A stretch of DNA of 34,359 bases from Phycisphaera mikurensis (GTDB lineage Bacteria > Planctomycetota > B15-G4 > JADJEK01): positions 5,786-40,144 of the forward strand of contig DYIW01000010.1 in the NCBI GenBank assembly GCA_020723465.1, read 5' to 3'. Position 1 is the first letter of the stretch, and each line of letters begins with the position of its first letter. The notes beneath the pieces were generated by a model. It had not been told where the DNA came from. It did no database searches and was given only the letters and a program-made list of their open reading frames with translations. Both the position numbers and the translations under genes were made by a program. Shown here piece by piece: positions 7,819 to 16,077 of the stretch.

Positions 7819-10440
7819 ATGCGAACATCCACCGGGAACCCGCTGCTCGTGCTCGGGCTCACGGCCTTCGCGCTGGTGTGCCTCCCCGCCCCAACGCCGG
7901 TCTCCGCGGGCCCGCCCGCGCCGCCCGTGGTCAATCCGGCCGAATGGGAGCCCATGAGCGGAGTCCTCGTTCGCATGTCGGCGGGAGGAGTCCCCCTGGC
8001 TCTCATCGCCGAGATGTCGCAGGACGTCGAGGTGATGACGATCGTCCTCGACAGCGCCGAACAGACGGCGGTCGCCAGCATGTACGCCGGCAACGGCGTG
8101 AACATGGCGAACTGCGCCTGGCTGTTCGCCCCGGCCAATACCGTGCTGACGCGGGACTACGGGCCCTGGTACGTCTTCACGGGCGGCGGCGCCCAGGCCA
8201 TCGCCGACAACGTGTACGGCAACCCGCTGGACGACGCGATCCCGCTCGCTCTCGGCGCCGCGCTCGGCATACCCGTCCATCAGACGTCCCTCTTCATCCA
8301 GGGAGGGAACTACATGAGCGACGGCATGGGCACCGGCATGTCGGACGAGATGGTGCTGGAGCAGAATCCAGGCCTCACGCCCGGCGCCATCCAGGCCATC
8401 ATGAAGTCCTACCTGGGCGTGGAGCCCTACCACGTGCTCGAGGACATCGGCAGCGCGTCCCACGTCGACACGTGGGCGAAGCTCGTGGCGCCCGGGCGCG
8501 TGCTGGTCAAGCGTCTCGATCCGCCGAACCTGATGCTCGAGGCCAGGGCCAAGCATCTCGCCACGCTGATGAGCTCCTACGGGCGCCCGTACGAAGTGGT
8601 CCGCATCGACAATACGTACGAGACCGGCTACGTCAACGCGCTCATCCTCAACGACAAGGTCCTGGTGCCCCTCTTCAACCACTCCCTCGACGGCCCGGCC
8701 CTGGCCGCCTGGGCGAACGCTCTGCCGGGCTACCAGATCATCGGCGTGCCCAACGGCGGCTGGGGGCCGGGCAACGCGCTGCACTGCCGGACCATGGGCA
8801 TCACCGACCGCTACATGCTGCGGGTCGCGCACGTCCCGCTCGGCGACCGCGAGAACGACGGCTCCGCCTATCTGGTGAGCGCGGAGGCGCACGCGTACAG
8901 CAACCAGCCCCTAGTCTCCGGCGCTCCGACCGTCATGTGGAAGACGGTGGGAAGCCCTGGCGGCTTCGCCGCCCTGGCGATGGCGCACGCCGGCGGCGAC
9001 ACCTTCCGGGCGTACATCCCGCAGCAACCCGACGGCACCGAGGTCCTCTACTACATCGAGGCGTCCGACGCTTCCGGACGCACCGAGCATCACCCGAGCA
9101 TCGGCGCCGGCGCTCCGCACCGCTTCGCCGTCGGACCGGACCTGACCGGGCCGACGATCGATGTCGATCCGCCCGCCATCCTGCTGGCCGCGAGCTGGCC
9201 GCTGGCGCTCACCGCGGAGGTGCGGGACGAGCGTGGCGTCGCGAGCGTCGACCTGGAATACCAGGTGAACGGCGGGCCGCCGACTTCGCTTCCCATGCAG
9301 CTCCGGCCGTCGAGCGCGGTGGTGTACGAGGCCGCGATGGCCGCCCCGGCCGTCGCGCCCGGGGACCGCATCGAGCTGCGTATCAAGGCGGTGGACATTT
9401 CGGTCAGCCAGAACCTCACCGTCGAGCCGCCGTTCGGGCACCACTCGATCGAGGTGGTGAGCGGGGCGCAGGCCTGCGTGTGGAATCCCGCGGGACAACC
9501 CTCAGGAGGGGTGTTCTACGACATGCTCGTCGACGCCGGGATCCGCTGCGTGTATGCGAGCGGCGAGCCGCCCAGCTTCGTCGGCTTCGACAAGCTGTTT
9601 GTGTTCCTCGGCCTCTATCCCAGCGCCTTCGCGTTGAGCCAGAGCCAGGTCGCGGCGATCGCCGCGCACGTGAACGCTGGTCACGACGTCTACCTGGAGG
9701 GCGGCGATTGCTGGGCCTACCATCCGCATCACGATCAGTTGGGCGCCGCGTTCGCTATCCAGGGTGTCTCGGACGGCGGCCCGATTGCGAATCCGATCAG
9801 CGGCGTGGGGCGGACCTTCACGGAGGGCATGTCGTACAGCTACACGCATCCCAGCTCGTATGTCGACGTGGTGCAGCCCGTGGGCGGCGGCGCGGCGATC
9901 TTCGGTCACGCGGCCGGGACCATCGGCGTGGCCAATGAGGCCTCGGGCCACCGAACCGTGGGAACGAGCTTCGAGTTCGCCAGCATCTCGGGCCAGAACC
10001 CGCTGAGCTCTCAGGACCTGCTGTTCGAGCGGATCCTGCGCTTCTTCTCCTTCAGCTTGTGGACGGACAGCAGCAGGGTCGAGGCGACGACCGGCGGGAT
10101 CGTTCACTTCACGCTGGACGCCGGCGCGGACCACGGCGGCCGCAGCTACGTGCTGCTCGGCAGCGCCAGCGGCACAGCGCCGGGCCTCGCTCTGCCGGGC
10201 GGCCTGACTTTGCCTCTGGCCTGGGACGCGTTCAGCGGGCTGACCTGGTCCTTCGCCAACACGCCCGTGTTCCAGGGCTTCGGCGGCACGCTCGACGCCG
10301 CGGGCGGAGCGGCGGCCGCGTTCGACACGCTGGGTCCGGTGCCCGCCGCCGCGGTGGGCACAACCTTCTTCTTCGCGTACTTGCTGCACTCGCCGTTCGA
10401 CTTCGTCTCGACCCCGGTGGCGATCGAGATCGTGCCGTAG
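7819..10440 (+). CDS. Secreted peptidylarginine/agmatine deiminase-like multidomain protein
   Basis: The protein has 873 residues. Residues 1-31 are a signal peptide ending in PVSAG. Residues ~37-350 form a PAD_porph (PF04371) domain of the guanidine-modifying superfamily. Visible are RDYGPW with Asp113, QGGN with Asn164, HVDTW with His215 and Asp217, and the active-site Cys323 in ALHCRTMGI, so the catalytic set of Asp, His and Cys is complete. Family enzymes convert arginine side chains or agmatine to citrulline or carbamoyl-putrescine plus ammonia. An export signal fits a peptidylarginine deiminase better than cytosolic agmatine deiminase; this is inference. Residues ~350-590 look like beta-sandwich domains, ~590-745 a flavodoxin/GATase-like alpha/beta region (VFLGLYPS, YLEGGDCWAY), and ~750-873 a C-terminal beta module common in planctomycete secreted proteins. 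The start at 7819 sits at the signal peptide; a TAGAAT at 7754-7759 could be its -10 box. Confidence 0.85.
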   Translation: MRTSTGNPLLVLGLTAFALVCLPAPTPVSAGPPAPPVVNPAEWEPMSGVLVRMSAGGVPLALIAEMSQDVEVMTIVLDSAEQTAVASMYAGNGVNMANCAWLFAPANTVLTRDYGPWYVFTGGGAQAIADNVYGNPLDDAIPLALGAALGIPVHQTSLFIQGGNYMSDGMGTGMSDEMVLEQNPGLTPGAIQAIMKSYLGVEPYHVLEDIGSASHVDTWAKLVAPGRVLVKRLDPPNLMLEARAKHLATLMSSYGRPYEVVRIDNTYETGYVNALILNDKVLVPLFNHSLDGPALAAWANALPGYQIIGVPNGGWGPGNALHCRTMGITDRYMLRVAHVPLGDRENDGSAYLVSAEAHAYSNQPLVSGAPTVMWKTVGSPGGFAALAMAHAGGDTFRAYIPQQPDGTEVLYYIEASDASGRTEHHPSIGAGAPHRFAVGPDLTGPTIDVDPPAILLAASWPLALTAEVRDERGVASVDLEYQVNGGPPTSLPMQLRPSSAVVYEAAMAAPAVAPGDRIELRIKAVDISVSQNLTVEPPFGHHSIEVVSGAQACVWNPAGQPSGGVFYDMLVDAGIRCVYASGEPPSFVGFDKLFVFLGLYPSAFALSQSQVAAIAAHVNAGHDVYLEGGDCWAYHPHHDQLGAAFAIQGVSDGGPIANPISGVGRTFTEGMSYSYTHPSSYVDVVQPVGGGAAIFGHAAGTIGVANEASGHRTVGTSFEFASISGQNPLSSQDLLFERILRFFSFSLWTDSSRVEATTGGIVHFTLDAGADHGGRSYVLLGSASGTAPGLALPGGLTLPLAWDAFSGLTWSFANTPVFQGFGGTLDAAGGAAAAFDTLGPVPAAAVGTTFFFAYLLHSPFDFVSTPVAIEIVP

Positions 10441-10484
10441 CAGCCCAGCTCTGCCCAGCCCAGGTCGTCGGCAAGGAACGAGTC

Positions 10485-11102
10485 ATGGTCTTGCGCCGTC
10501 TTCTGCTGCTCGCGTCGTTCGCGCTCGTTGCATGTGCGCCCGAGCCGGGCGCGCCGCGCGCCGGCCTCCAGACCGGCGAGCGGCTGGTGCGCGAGGCGGT
10601 CCATCGCGCCAACCCGAACATGAACCCGGAGGCGGTCTTTCCCGTGCGGGAGATCACGCCGGAGCCGGTCTGGCTGGAACTCGGGCTGCAGGTGTTCCAG
10701 GTCACGGAGCAGGCCACGACCCAGCAGCACGAGACTTTCGTGGTGCGAGGGCAGGAAGTGGTGCACATCGCGTCGGGCATCGGCGGCATGGGAGTCGAGT
10801 CTCTGCTGGCCGCCGACCTGGACGGAGACGGCAGCGCCGAGCTGGTGTTCAGCTACTCGTGGGGATCGGGCATCCACCGCTCCCAGGTCGGCGCACTCGT
10901 CCGGCGCGGGGACGCGCTCAGCGAGCTGACGGCGGATTGGGCCTTCCGCGGGGACGTAGAGCTCGAGCGCGATCCGCGGGGAGCGGTCTACGTGTGCGCG
11001 GACGGCGTGCGGCTCGGCCAGGTCGCGCTGGAGCAGGACGCGCTGCGCGTGCTCGTGCGGCCGGATTTGCCGGAGACCCTCCAGCAAAAGGTGTGGCGCT
11101 GA
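10485..11102 (+). CDS. Putative lipoprotein with an FG-GAP-like calcium-binding segment
   Basis: The protein has 205 residues. The N-terminus MVLRRLLLLASFALVACAPE is a lipoprotein signal with lipobox L-V-A-C, so it should be lipid-anchored at residue 17. A stretch LLAADLDGDGSAELVFSYS, about residues 107-125, has the Asp-x-Asp-x-Asp-Gly loop of FG-GAP/EF-hand-like repeats, which often bind calcium in beta-propellers; only one such repeat is evident. The rest is beta-rich and I cannot assign it. AAGGA lies about 8 bases before the ATG. It starts 44 bases after the deiminase gene and ends 54 bases before the glycosyltransferase operon, so it could be co-transcribed with either. Confidence 0.75.
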   Translation: MVLRRLLLLASFALVACAPEPGAPRAGLQTGERLVREAVHRANPNMNPEAVFPVREITPEPVWLELGLQVFQVTEQATTQQHETFVVRGQEVVHIASGIGGMGVESLLAADLDGDGSAELVFSYSWGSGIHRSQVGALVRRGDALSELTADWAFRGDVELERDPRGAVYVCADGVRLGQVALEQDALRVLVRPDLPETLQQKVWR

Positions 11103-11156
11103 CAAGCTGGCTCATCGGTTACCATGCTCTGCGCCGGGGCGCCGACCCGGCAGGAG

Positions 11157-12137
11157 ATGTCGCGGGTGCCGGCCGTCTACTACCTCTGCTGCTGGACGGG
11201 CGAGAGTGGGGGCATCAAGGTCCTGTACGACCATGTGCGCCTGCTGCGCGCGCTGGGCGTGCCGGCCTCCCTCGCCTCCTACGGCGCGTTCGAGCGCGCG
11301 GACTGGTTCGCTCACGATCCGCTGGCCGTGCCGGGCCGCTCCGACCTGCTCGGACTTGTGCGGCCCGAGGACGTCGTGGTCCTGCCCGAGTTCTGCATGC
11401 GCGACCGGGAGCTCGCGGCCGCGCGCTGCCGCCAGTACGCCTTCGTGCAGAACCCGCAGCTCGTCACGGGCGCGCTGGATGACGAGCGCTACGAAGGGCT
11501 GATCGCCAGCAGCCGTCCGCTCGCGGCGTGGGTGCGGGAGCGGGGACGTCCGGGCGGCAGGGTCCACCTCGTTCCGGGCATGCTGGAGGAGGAGTGGATC
11601 TTCCCGCCGCGCGCGCCGCCCGCGGAGCGGCTGCGTGTGCTCGTCCTGGACCGCCTGGACAAGCATCAGGGCGAGCCGGAGCGCGCCTACGCGGAACTGC
11701 TGCGCCACGATCGGCTGGCCGTGACCTACGTGCGGCCGCGCCTGCCGCGCGACGCCTTCGTGCGGCTCTTCCGGAGCCACGACGTCTACGTGCACCTGGG
11801 CTACCCGGAAGGCTTCCCAGTGTCGGTGCTCGAGGCCTTTGGCGCCGGCTGCCTGGTCGTGGGCTTCGCCGGCCTGGGCGGGCTCGAGTTCATGCGGGAC
11901 GGCAAGAACTGCTTTGTCGTCACCGACGGGGCCTGGGAGGCGGCCGTGCGCCGCGTGCTGGCGCTAGAGCCCATGCCGCGCGCGGCCTGGGCCGCCATGC
12001 TCGCGGCCGCACACCGCACGGCGCGGCGCTGCAACGAGGCCAGGACGCGGCGCGCGCTGGGGCGCATGGCGCGGGCCCTGCACCGCGCGCCTGGCCAGGT
12101 GTCCCCCTTCTCCTGGCTCACCCGATGGACGGCCTGA
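11157..12137 (+). CDS. GT4-type glycosyltransferase
   Basis: The protein has about 326 residues. The N-terminus (VYYLCCWTGESGGIKVLYDH) is the Gly-rich first strand-loop of a GT-B fold. The C-terminal half has the nucleotide-sugar motif EGFPVSVLEAFGAG, with the Glu-x7-Glu spacing of GT4 retaining enzymes, followed by a typical GGLEFMRDGKNCFVV end. It probably transfers a sugar from a nucleotide donor in the cytoplasm to a surface glycan or lipid; donor and acceptor cannot be told. The start is uncertain: AGGAG directly abuts the ATG at 11157, and a GTG at 11166 would have better spacing (9 bases); an ATG at 11124 has no Shine-Dalgarno. Its stop overlaps the next gene by 13 bases, so the two are translationally coupled. 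Confidence 0.85.
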   Translation: MSRVPAVYYLCCWTGESGGIKVLYDHVRLLRALGVPASLASYGAFERADWFAHDPLAVPGRSDLLGLVRPEDVVVLPEFCMRDRELAAARCRQYAFVQNPQLVTGALDDERYEGLIASSRPLAAWVRERGRPGGRVHLVPGMLEEEWIFPPRAPPAERLRVLVLDRLDKHQGEPERAYAELLRHDRLAVTYVRPRLPRDAFVRLFRSHDVYVHLGYPEGFPVSVLEAFGAGCLVVGFAGLGGLEFMRDGKNCFVVTDGAWEAAVRRVLALEPMPRAAWAAMLAAAHRTARRCNEARTRRALGRMARALHRAPGQVSPFSWLTRWTA

Positions 12138-13162
12138 TCACGCACCTCATGCGCGCTCCGATCGTCGGCGGCTCGGAGCTGGAGACGCTGGCCATCACGC
12201 GGACTCTCCGCCGCTTCCGCCAGCGCGTGATCTTCCCGGAGCGCTTCACCGGGCTCGGAGAGAGCATCCAAAGCCGCTTCCCGGAAGAAGTCGAGGTGAA
12301 AGCCGTCCCGGACGTGGAGGAGGAGCTGCGCCGCGCTCCGCCCGACCTGCTGCACATCCAGTTTCCCTTCATCCTCGAGCCCTCTCCGCGCGGGCTCGAC
12401 TCGGTGCTCGAGCTGCGCCGCCTGCCCGCTCTTCCCGCGGTCTTCACCGTGCACGCCGCGGTCAACGTGCCGGTGCTCGATGATCTGCACTACGTGTTCC
12501 ACACCGAGAGCCTTTACCGGCGCTTCGCCGCCCGCGTGCCGCCCGAGCGAGCGACCATCTGCGGCAGCCTGGTCGAGCCGCCGGCCGCGCCGCTGGCCCG
12601 GAGGCTCGCCGGCTCGCGCGCCCGCATCCTCTGGGTGTCGCGGAACGAGGACGCCAAGTTCCATCCCGAGACGGGCGACATCTGCCGCGCGGTGCTCGCC
12701 GCCTGCCCGCGGGCGGACTTCCGCTTCATCGGCCGGCCGGAGAACGTCGCGCTGCCGCGGGACGCGCGCGTGAGCGTGGTCGCGGCGCCGGTAGAAGACC
12801 TCGAGGCCGAGTACCGGGGCGCGGACCTGTTCTGGGCCTTTCCTCATCCGCTGCTCGAGGAGACCTGGTGCCGCACCGTGACCGAGGCCATGGGCCACGG
12901 CCTGCCGGCGGTCGTGGCCGCCCACGGCGCCATGCGCGAGCAGCTCGAGCACGGCGTGCACGGGCTGGTGGCGGCGACGCCGGAGGCGTGCGCTGCCGCG
13001 CTCATCGCGCTCTGCCAGGACGGCCCGCGGCGCCTGGAGATGGGCGCCGCGGCCGCGCGCCGGGCGCGCGCGCTGCATCAGGAGACCGTGGCGCGCCTCG
13101 AGGAGATGTACGGCCGCCTGCTGCGGCGAAAGGAGCGGCATGCCGCGCGTCCAGGCCCATGA
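12125..13162 (+). CDS. Second GT4-type glycosyltransferase
   Basis: The protein has 345 residues. It starts with MDGLITHLMRAPIVGGSELE, a GT-B N-terminal strand and glycine loop. The donor-binding region near residues 240-265 carries EETWCRTVTEAMGHGLPAVV, again the Glu-x7-Glu pattern of GT4 enzymes, followed by GMREQLEHG-like helix features. It is shorter than many GT4 members but complete in both halves. The start at 12125 lies inside the end of the previous gene (13-base overlap) and its own end overlaps the next gene by 23 bases, so three genes form a tight operon. A shared role in building one surface glycan is likely, with each enzyme adding a different sugar; this is inference from context. 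Confidence 0.85.
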   Translation: MDGLITHLMRAPIVGGSELETLAITRTLRRFRQRVIFPERFTGLGESIQSRFPEEVEVKAVPDVEEELRRAPPDLLHIQFPFILEPSPRGLDSVLELRRLPALPAVFTVHAAVNVPVLDDLHYVFHTESLYRRFAARVPPERATICGSLVEPPAAPLARRLAGSRARILWVSRNEDAKFHPETGDICRAVLAACPRADFRFIGRPENVALPRDARVSVVAAPVEDLEAEYRGADLFWAFPHPLLEETWCRTVTEAMGHGLPAVVAAHGAMREQLEHGVHGLVAATPEACAAALIALCQDGPRRLEMGAAAARRARALHQETVARLEEMYGRLLRRKERHAARPGP

Positions 13163-13769
13163 GCGCCTGCTCTTCATCGGGGACAGCATCACCGACTGCC
13201 TGCATGAGAGCGTGGCGCCGCCGCTCGGCGGCGGCTACGTGCAGATGGCGAGCTGCCTCTTCGCCGCGCGCTACCCCGAGCTCCGCCTCGTCTTCGAGAA
13301 CCGCGGCAAGGGCGGCGAGACCATCCGCGACCTGGAGCGCCGCTGGGAAGAGGACGTCCTCGCCGCGCCTCCCGACTGGCTCTTCGTCATGATCGGGGTG
13401 AACGACGTGCTCTATGCGCTGCTTCCGGGGCTGAAGGAGCGGGCCGTGGACGCGGCCGAGTACCGCAAGATCTACCGGCGCCTGCTCGAGCGCACGCGCA
13501 GCGGCTCTGCCGCGCGCATCGTGCTCATGGAGCCCACGCCCCTCGAGGAGGACCCGCGCTCGCTCTCGCACGAGCTCATGCGCGCGCGCTGCGCTCTCGT
13601 GCGCGACCTGGCGGCCGAGTTCGACTGCGGCCTGGTCGATACCTTCGAGCGCCTCCAGCGCGCGATCACGCGCTTTCCCGGCCAAGGCTGGATGGACGAC
13701 GTGCCGCATCCGAGCCTGAAGGGCCAGGCCGTGCTCGCCCTCGCCGTGCTCGAACATCTCGGCTGGTGA
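13140..13769 (+). CDS. SGNH/GDSL-family hydrolase
   Basis: The protein has 209 residues, the usual size for a single-domain SGNH esterase. All four blocks are visible: GDSITD with nucleophile Ser16, NRGKGGET with the oxyanion Gly around 56-59, IGVNDV with Asn88, and DDVPHPS with Asp187 and His190. It should hydrolyse an ester such as an acetyl group on a sugar or lipid. No signal peptide is present, so it acts in the cytoplasm. AAAGGAG precedes the ATG by 5 bases. It is the last gene of the overlapping glycosyltransferase operon, so removing or trimming acyl groups on the same glycan is a reasonable guess. It ends 12 bases from the convergent ankyrin gene. Confidence 0.9.
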   Translation: MPRVQAHERLLFIGDSITDCLHESVAPPLGGGYVQMASCLFAARYPELRLVFENRGKGGETIRDLERRWEEDVLAAPPDWLFVMIGVNDVLYALLPGLKERAVDAAEYRKIYRRLLERTRSGSAARIVLMEPTPLEEDPRSLSHELMRARCALVRDLAAEFDCGLVDTFERLQRAITRFPGQGWMDDVPHPSLKGQAVLALAVLEHLGW

Positions 13770-13781
13770 GGCGCGGCGCGC

Positions 13782-14549
13782 TCAGCACTCGTCGCGGATG
13801 CGCTGCAAGAGCTCGTCGATGATCGCCTCACTCGGCAGAGGGGCGCCGTCCCCGTTCCCGGCGTCGAGCAGCTCACGCACGTCCACGCCGTGCCGCAGCA
13901 GGAACTTCGCGACCGCGAAGCGGCCGTGGCGGCAGGCCAGGAAGAAGCTGCACTCGAGCAGATCGTCGGGCGTGGAGAACGCGTGGCCGAACACGTCGAG
14001 GTACGGCCGTGTCTCCGCGCGCAGGCGGCCGGAGGCGTCGAACTCGCGCTCCACCAAGTCGAGGCGCCCGAGGCCCGCGGCCGCCACCAGGTTGTCCACG
14101 CGCGCGCCGCGGCGGGCGAGCAACTCCGCCACCGCGGTGTGGCCGAAGCCGAGCGCGCCGGCGAGGGGCGCGCCGTCGTTCCGCGGGCCGTTCACGGCCG
14201 CGCCGTGGTCGAGGAGCGCCGCGGCGAGCGCGCACTGCAGGCCGGCGGCCGCGGCGCGTTCGGAGGCGACGACCGCGGCGAGAGGAGTTGCCCGGACCGA
14301 GCCCGCGGCGGCCGCGTCGGCTTCGGCGCCGGCGGCGAGGAGCAGCCGTGCCACTTCCACGGCGTTCTCGGGAATGGCCTCGCGCTCGGGCTCGACCCCG
14401 TTGCCGGCCACGTAGTGGAGGAGCGTGGCGCCGTGGCTCAGCTTCGAGCGCGCGTGCACCAGCTCCGGGTCCTCGCCGAGAAGCCGGCGCAGCGCCTCCA
14501 GGTCGCCCGAGACCAGGGCTTCGACCGCCGCTTCGAAGCGCTCGCTCAT
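13782..14549 (-). CDS. Ankyrin-repeat protein
   Basis: The protein has 255 residues and about six ankyrin-like helical pairs, for example GATLLHYVAGNG, PLAAVVASERAAAAG, GAPLAGALGFGHTAVAELLA, LVAAAGLGRLDLVE and FFLACRHGRFAVAKFLL. Ankyrin repeats bind other proteins; no enzymatic domain, signal peptide or membrane segment is present, so it should be cytoplasmic. I chose the ATG at 14549 because GGGAGG lies about 9 bases upstream and the first repeat begins at once; the frame is open further upstream but the added residues are Arg-rich without repeat character. It is transcribed convergently with the SGNH hydrolase and divergently from the initiator tRNA. The partner is unknown. Confidence 0.85.
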   Translation of the reverse strand: MSERFEAAVEALVSGDLEALRRLLGEDPELVHARSKLSHGATLLHYVAGNGVEPEREAIPENAVEVARLLLAAGAEADAAAAGSVRATPLAAVVASERAAAAGLQCALAAALLDHGAAVNGPRNDGAPLAGALGFGHTAVAELLARRGARVDNLVAAAGLGRLDLVEREFDASGRLRAETRPYLDVFGHAFSTPDDLLECSFFLACRHGRFAVAKFLLRHGVDVRELLDAGNGDGAPLPSEAIIDELLQRIRDEC

Positions 14550-14667
14550 CGCCTGTTCCTCCCGTGCCGTACAGCGCTTGCGCACGCAGTCTAGCAGATG
14601 GAACAGAGCGCCCGGCCCTCGGCGCGCCTGGCCCGCCTCTTTCCGCCGGACTTTCTCCGCCTGCCCG

Positions 14668-14696
14668 TTGAAGCCGCGTGCGCCGGTGCCTAGAAT
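14668..14696 (+). promoter_or_regulatory. Sigma70-type promoter of the initiator tRNA
   Basis: TTGAAG (14668-14673), exactly 17 bases, TAGAAT (14691-14696). Transcription would start about 20 bases before the mature tRNA end at 14723. This is the best promoter match in the window. Confidence 0.7.
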
Positions 14697-14722
14697 CACC
14701 CGTTCGGACAGACAGCACACAC

Positions 14723-14798
14723 CGCGGGGTGGAGCAGCTGGCAGCTCGTCGGGCTCATAACCCGGAGGTCGTAGGTTCGAATCCTACCCCCGCTACCA
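14723..14798 (+). tRNA. Initiator tRNA-fMet (anticodon CAT)
   Basis: The cloverleaf is complete in 76 bases with an encoded CCA end. Acceptor strand CGCGGGG pairs with CCCCGC, leaving base 1 (C) opposite U72 unpaired, as expected for an initiator. The D stem is GAGC/GCTC with an A11-U24 pair. The anticodon stem ends in the three G-C pairs (GGG/CCC) that mark initiator tRNAs. The anticodon CAT is at 14756-14758. The T arm is GTAGG-TTCGAAT-CCTAC. The C1-U72 mismatch differs from the more common C-A. A recombinase remnant follows on the other strand, so the 3' end of this gene may be an integration site. Confidence 0.93.
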
Positions 14799-15615
14799 AC
14801 TTGGGTGCGACCGTTGCCCGCCTGAGACTTAGGTGCGCAACGGTCGCTCTCTTCAGGCGGTTTCTCCATCCCTGCCGCGCCGCGAAGTCGAAGTAAATCA
14901 CGATCGGGTACTTCCCTTCGCGTGGTCGAAGCAGTCGGCGCAGGGCCTCGCGCTTCTGTTCGAGCGTCGCCTGCGAGCCCTTGAGCGCAGCGTCGAGCGA
15001 GCGGATCCGGTCGAGCGCGGCGCTGACGCGCTCCTCCACGTCGACCTTCGCCGCCGCCCTGGCCTCCTCGGCGGCCACCGCCGCGCGCACGCCTTCGAGC
15101 TCCGCCTTCATGCCCGCGAGCGCGTCGCGCGCCTCGGGTAGAACATCGTCCGGCACCTCGAGGAGTCGCCGCGCGCCCTTGGCGACCGCGTCTCCCAGCA
15201 TGCGCTCGCGCGCCTGGAGGCGGCGGAGGTTCGCGACGTCCTCCCCGACCCGCTCTCGCCGGAGCACGCGGCGCAGGGCTTCCTCCAGGTCGCGCGGGCG
15301 CTCCGGCGCGAACGCGTCCTGGTCGAGGATGCGCACGATCGCCTGCTCCAGGTTGTCCCGTGGGATCGGAATCTGCCGGCAGCCGCCGGACTTCACGCCG
15401 TTCGAGCAGGAGTAGCTGGGGTAGAGGTAGGTGTGCGTCCCGGTCTCCGTGACCTTCCTGCGGATCCGCGTGTGGCCGGTCATGGCGCTGCCGCAGTTGC
15501 CGCAGGCCACCAGCCCCGACAGAAGGTACTCGTGCCGCCGCCTCCGGGGCGGCCGGGGATGTCCGGCCGCTCTCCGCTGCACCGACTCGGAGAGTTGCCT
15601 TGACACCAAGGACAA
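14755..15615 (-). pseudogene. Truncated large serine recombinase (C-terminal zinc-ribbon and coiled-coil part)
   Basis: The frame gives 286 residues. Residues ~22-80 match the recombinase zinc beta-ribbon (HEYLLSGLVACGNCGSAMTG, then SYSCSNGVKSGGC), with zinc cysteines at about 38, 41, 70 and 79. Residues ~85-235 form the long charged coiled coil typical of large serine recombinases. The N-terminal resolvase domain with the catalytic serine and most of the recombinase domain are missing, and no frame upstream restores them, so it cannot recombine DNA by itself. The last ~13 codons are read antisense through the tRNA (VAGVGFEPTTSGL), and the stop falls exactly in the anticodon. The normal C-terminus has probably been lost or fused at the integration junction. 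Serine recombinases of this size integrate phages and islands; this one is a relic. Confidence 0.8.
14807..14847. repeat. 11-bp inverted repeat just after the initiator tRNA
   Basis: GCGACCGTTGC (14807-14817) and GCAACGGTCGC (14837-14847) are perfect inverted copies separated by 19 bases. Each arm is also preceded by a similar direct repeat (TTGGGTGCG at 14801, TTAGGTGCG at 14829). It could terminate the tRNA transcript, though no T-tract follows, or be a recombinase binding site at an integration junction. Confidence 0.6.
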
Positions 15616-15751
15616 GCATGCCGCGTGGCCGATCTCCTTCGAGCTTCACGGCAACACCCTGTAGTTGCAGATCGGCAACTCGCCGTGGATCCAGTTGAGC
15701 CGGATGAACGTGGACGTCTCCGGGGCGATCGGGCTTTACGTTGTGCACGAA

Positions 15752-15784
15752 GGCGTGCCGTCTCGATGCCCAGGGCGAGGTGAG
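15752..15784 (+). repeat. Dispersed repeat, copy 1
   Basis: These 33 bases match the reverse complement of 34274-34306 at 31 positions; weaker similarity extends on both sides. Read on the minus strand the match codes for similar peptides in one frame (ALGIETARLRAQRK here, ALSIETARRRSERR at copy 2), suggesting both come from the same former gene. Confidence 0.6.
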
Positions 15785-16077
15785 AGCCTGAGCAGGTATC
15801 TACCGGTAGCCGCGCCGGGTCGAGGAGCGAGCAGGGCAAGGCGCGAGGAGGAGTCGTGTCAACGGAGAGACACGCCGACGACGAGCAACGCAGCCATGCG
15901 AAGCTACTCGGCCCGGCCCTTCGGGTTGCGGCGGCGGGGGGGCCGGCTGCGGCGTTCTGGGTCCTCAATGACTCAAAAAAAAGTCGAGTCGTCGCCGCGC
16001 CGCGCATTCGGCCCCCCGGGCGCTCGCAACGCGGCCGCGGGGGATTCCTGCTCAGGCTCTGAGCAGAGACCGCTCCC

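Larger units (their letters stand above)
14799..16077. mobile_element. Decayed integrated element next to the initiator tRNA
   Basis: It consists of the recombinase remnant and about 460 bases (15616-16077) in which I find no intact gene. That stretch holds a short broken minus-strand frame (FIRLNWIHGELPICNYRVLP then a stop, about 15662-15712), a 33-base segment repeated near the right end of the window, and an A8 run at 15975-15982 that is unusual for this GC content. The right boundary is not defined; I set it at the end of the next chromosomal gene. Confidence 0.5.

Noticed and set aside
14799-16077. Complete phage or integrative element
   Set aside because: No structural, replication or cargo genes, no second att copy seen, and the recombinase is truncated.
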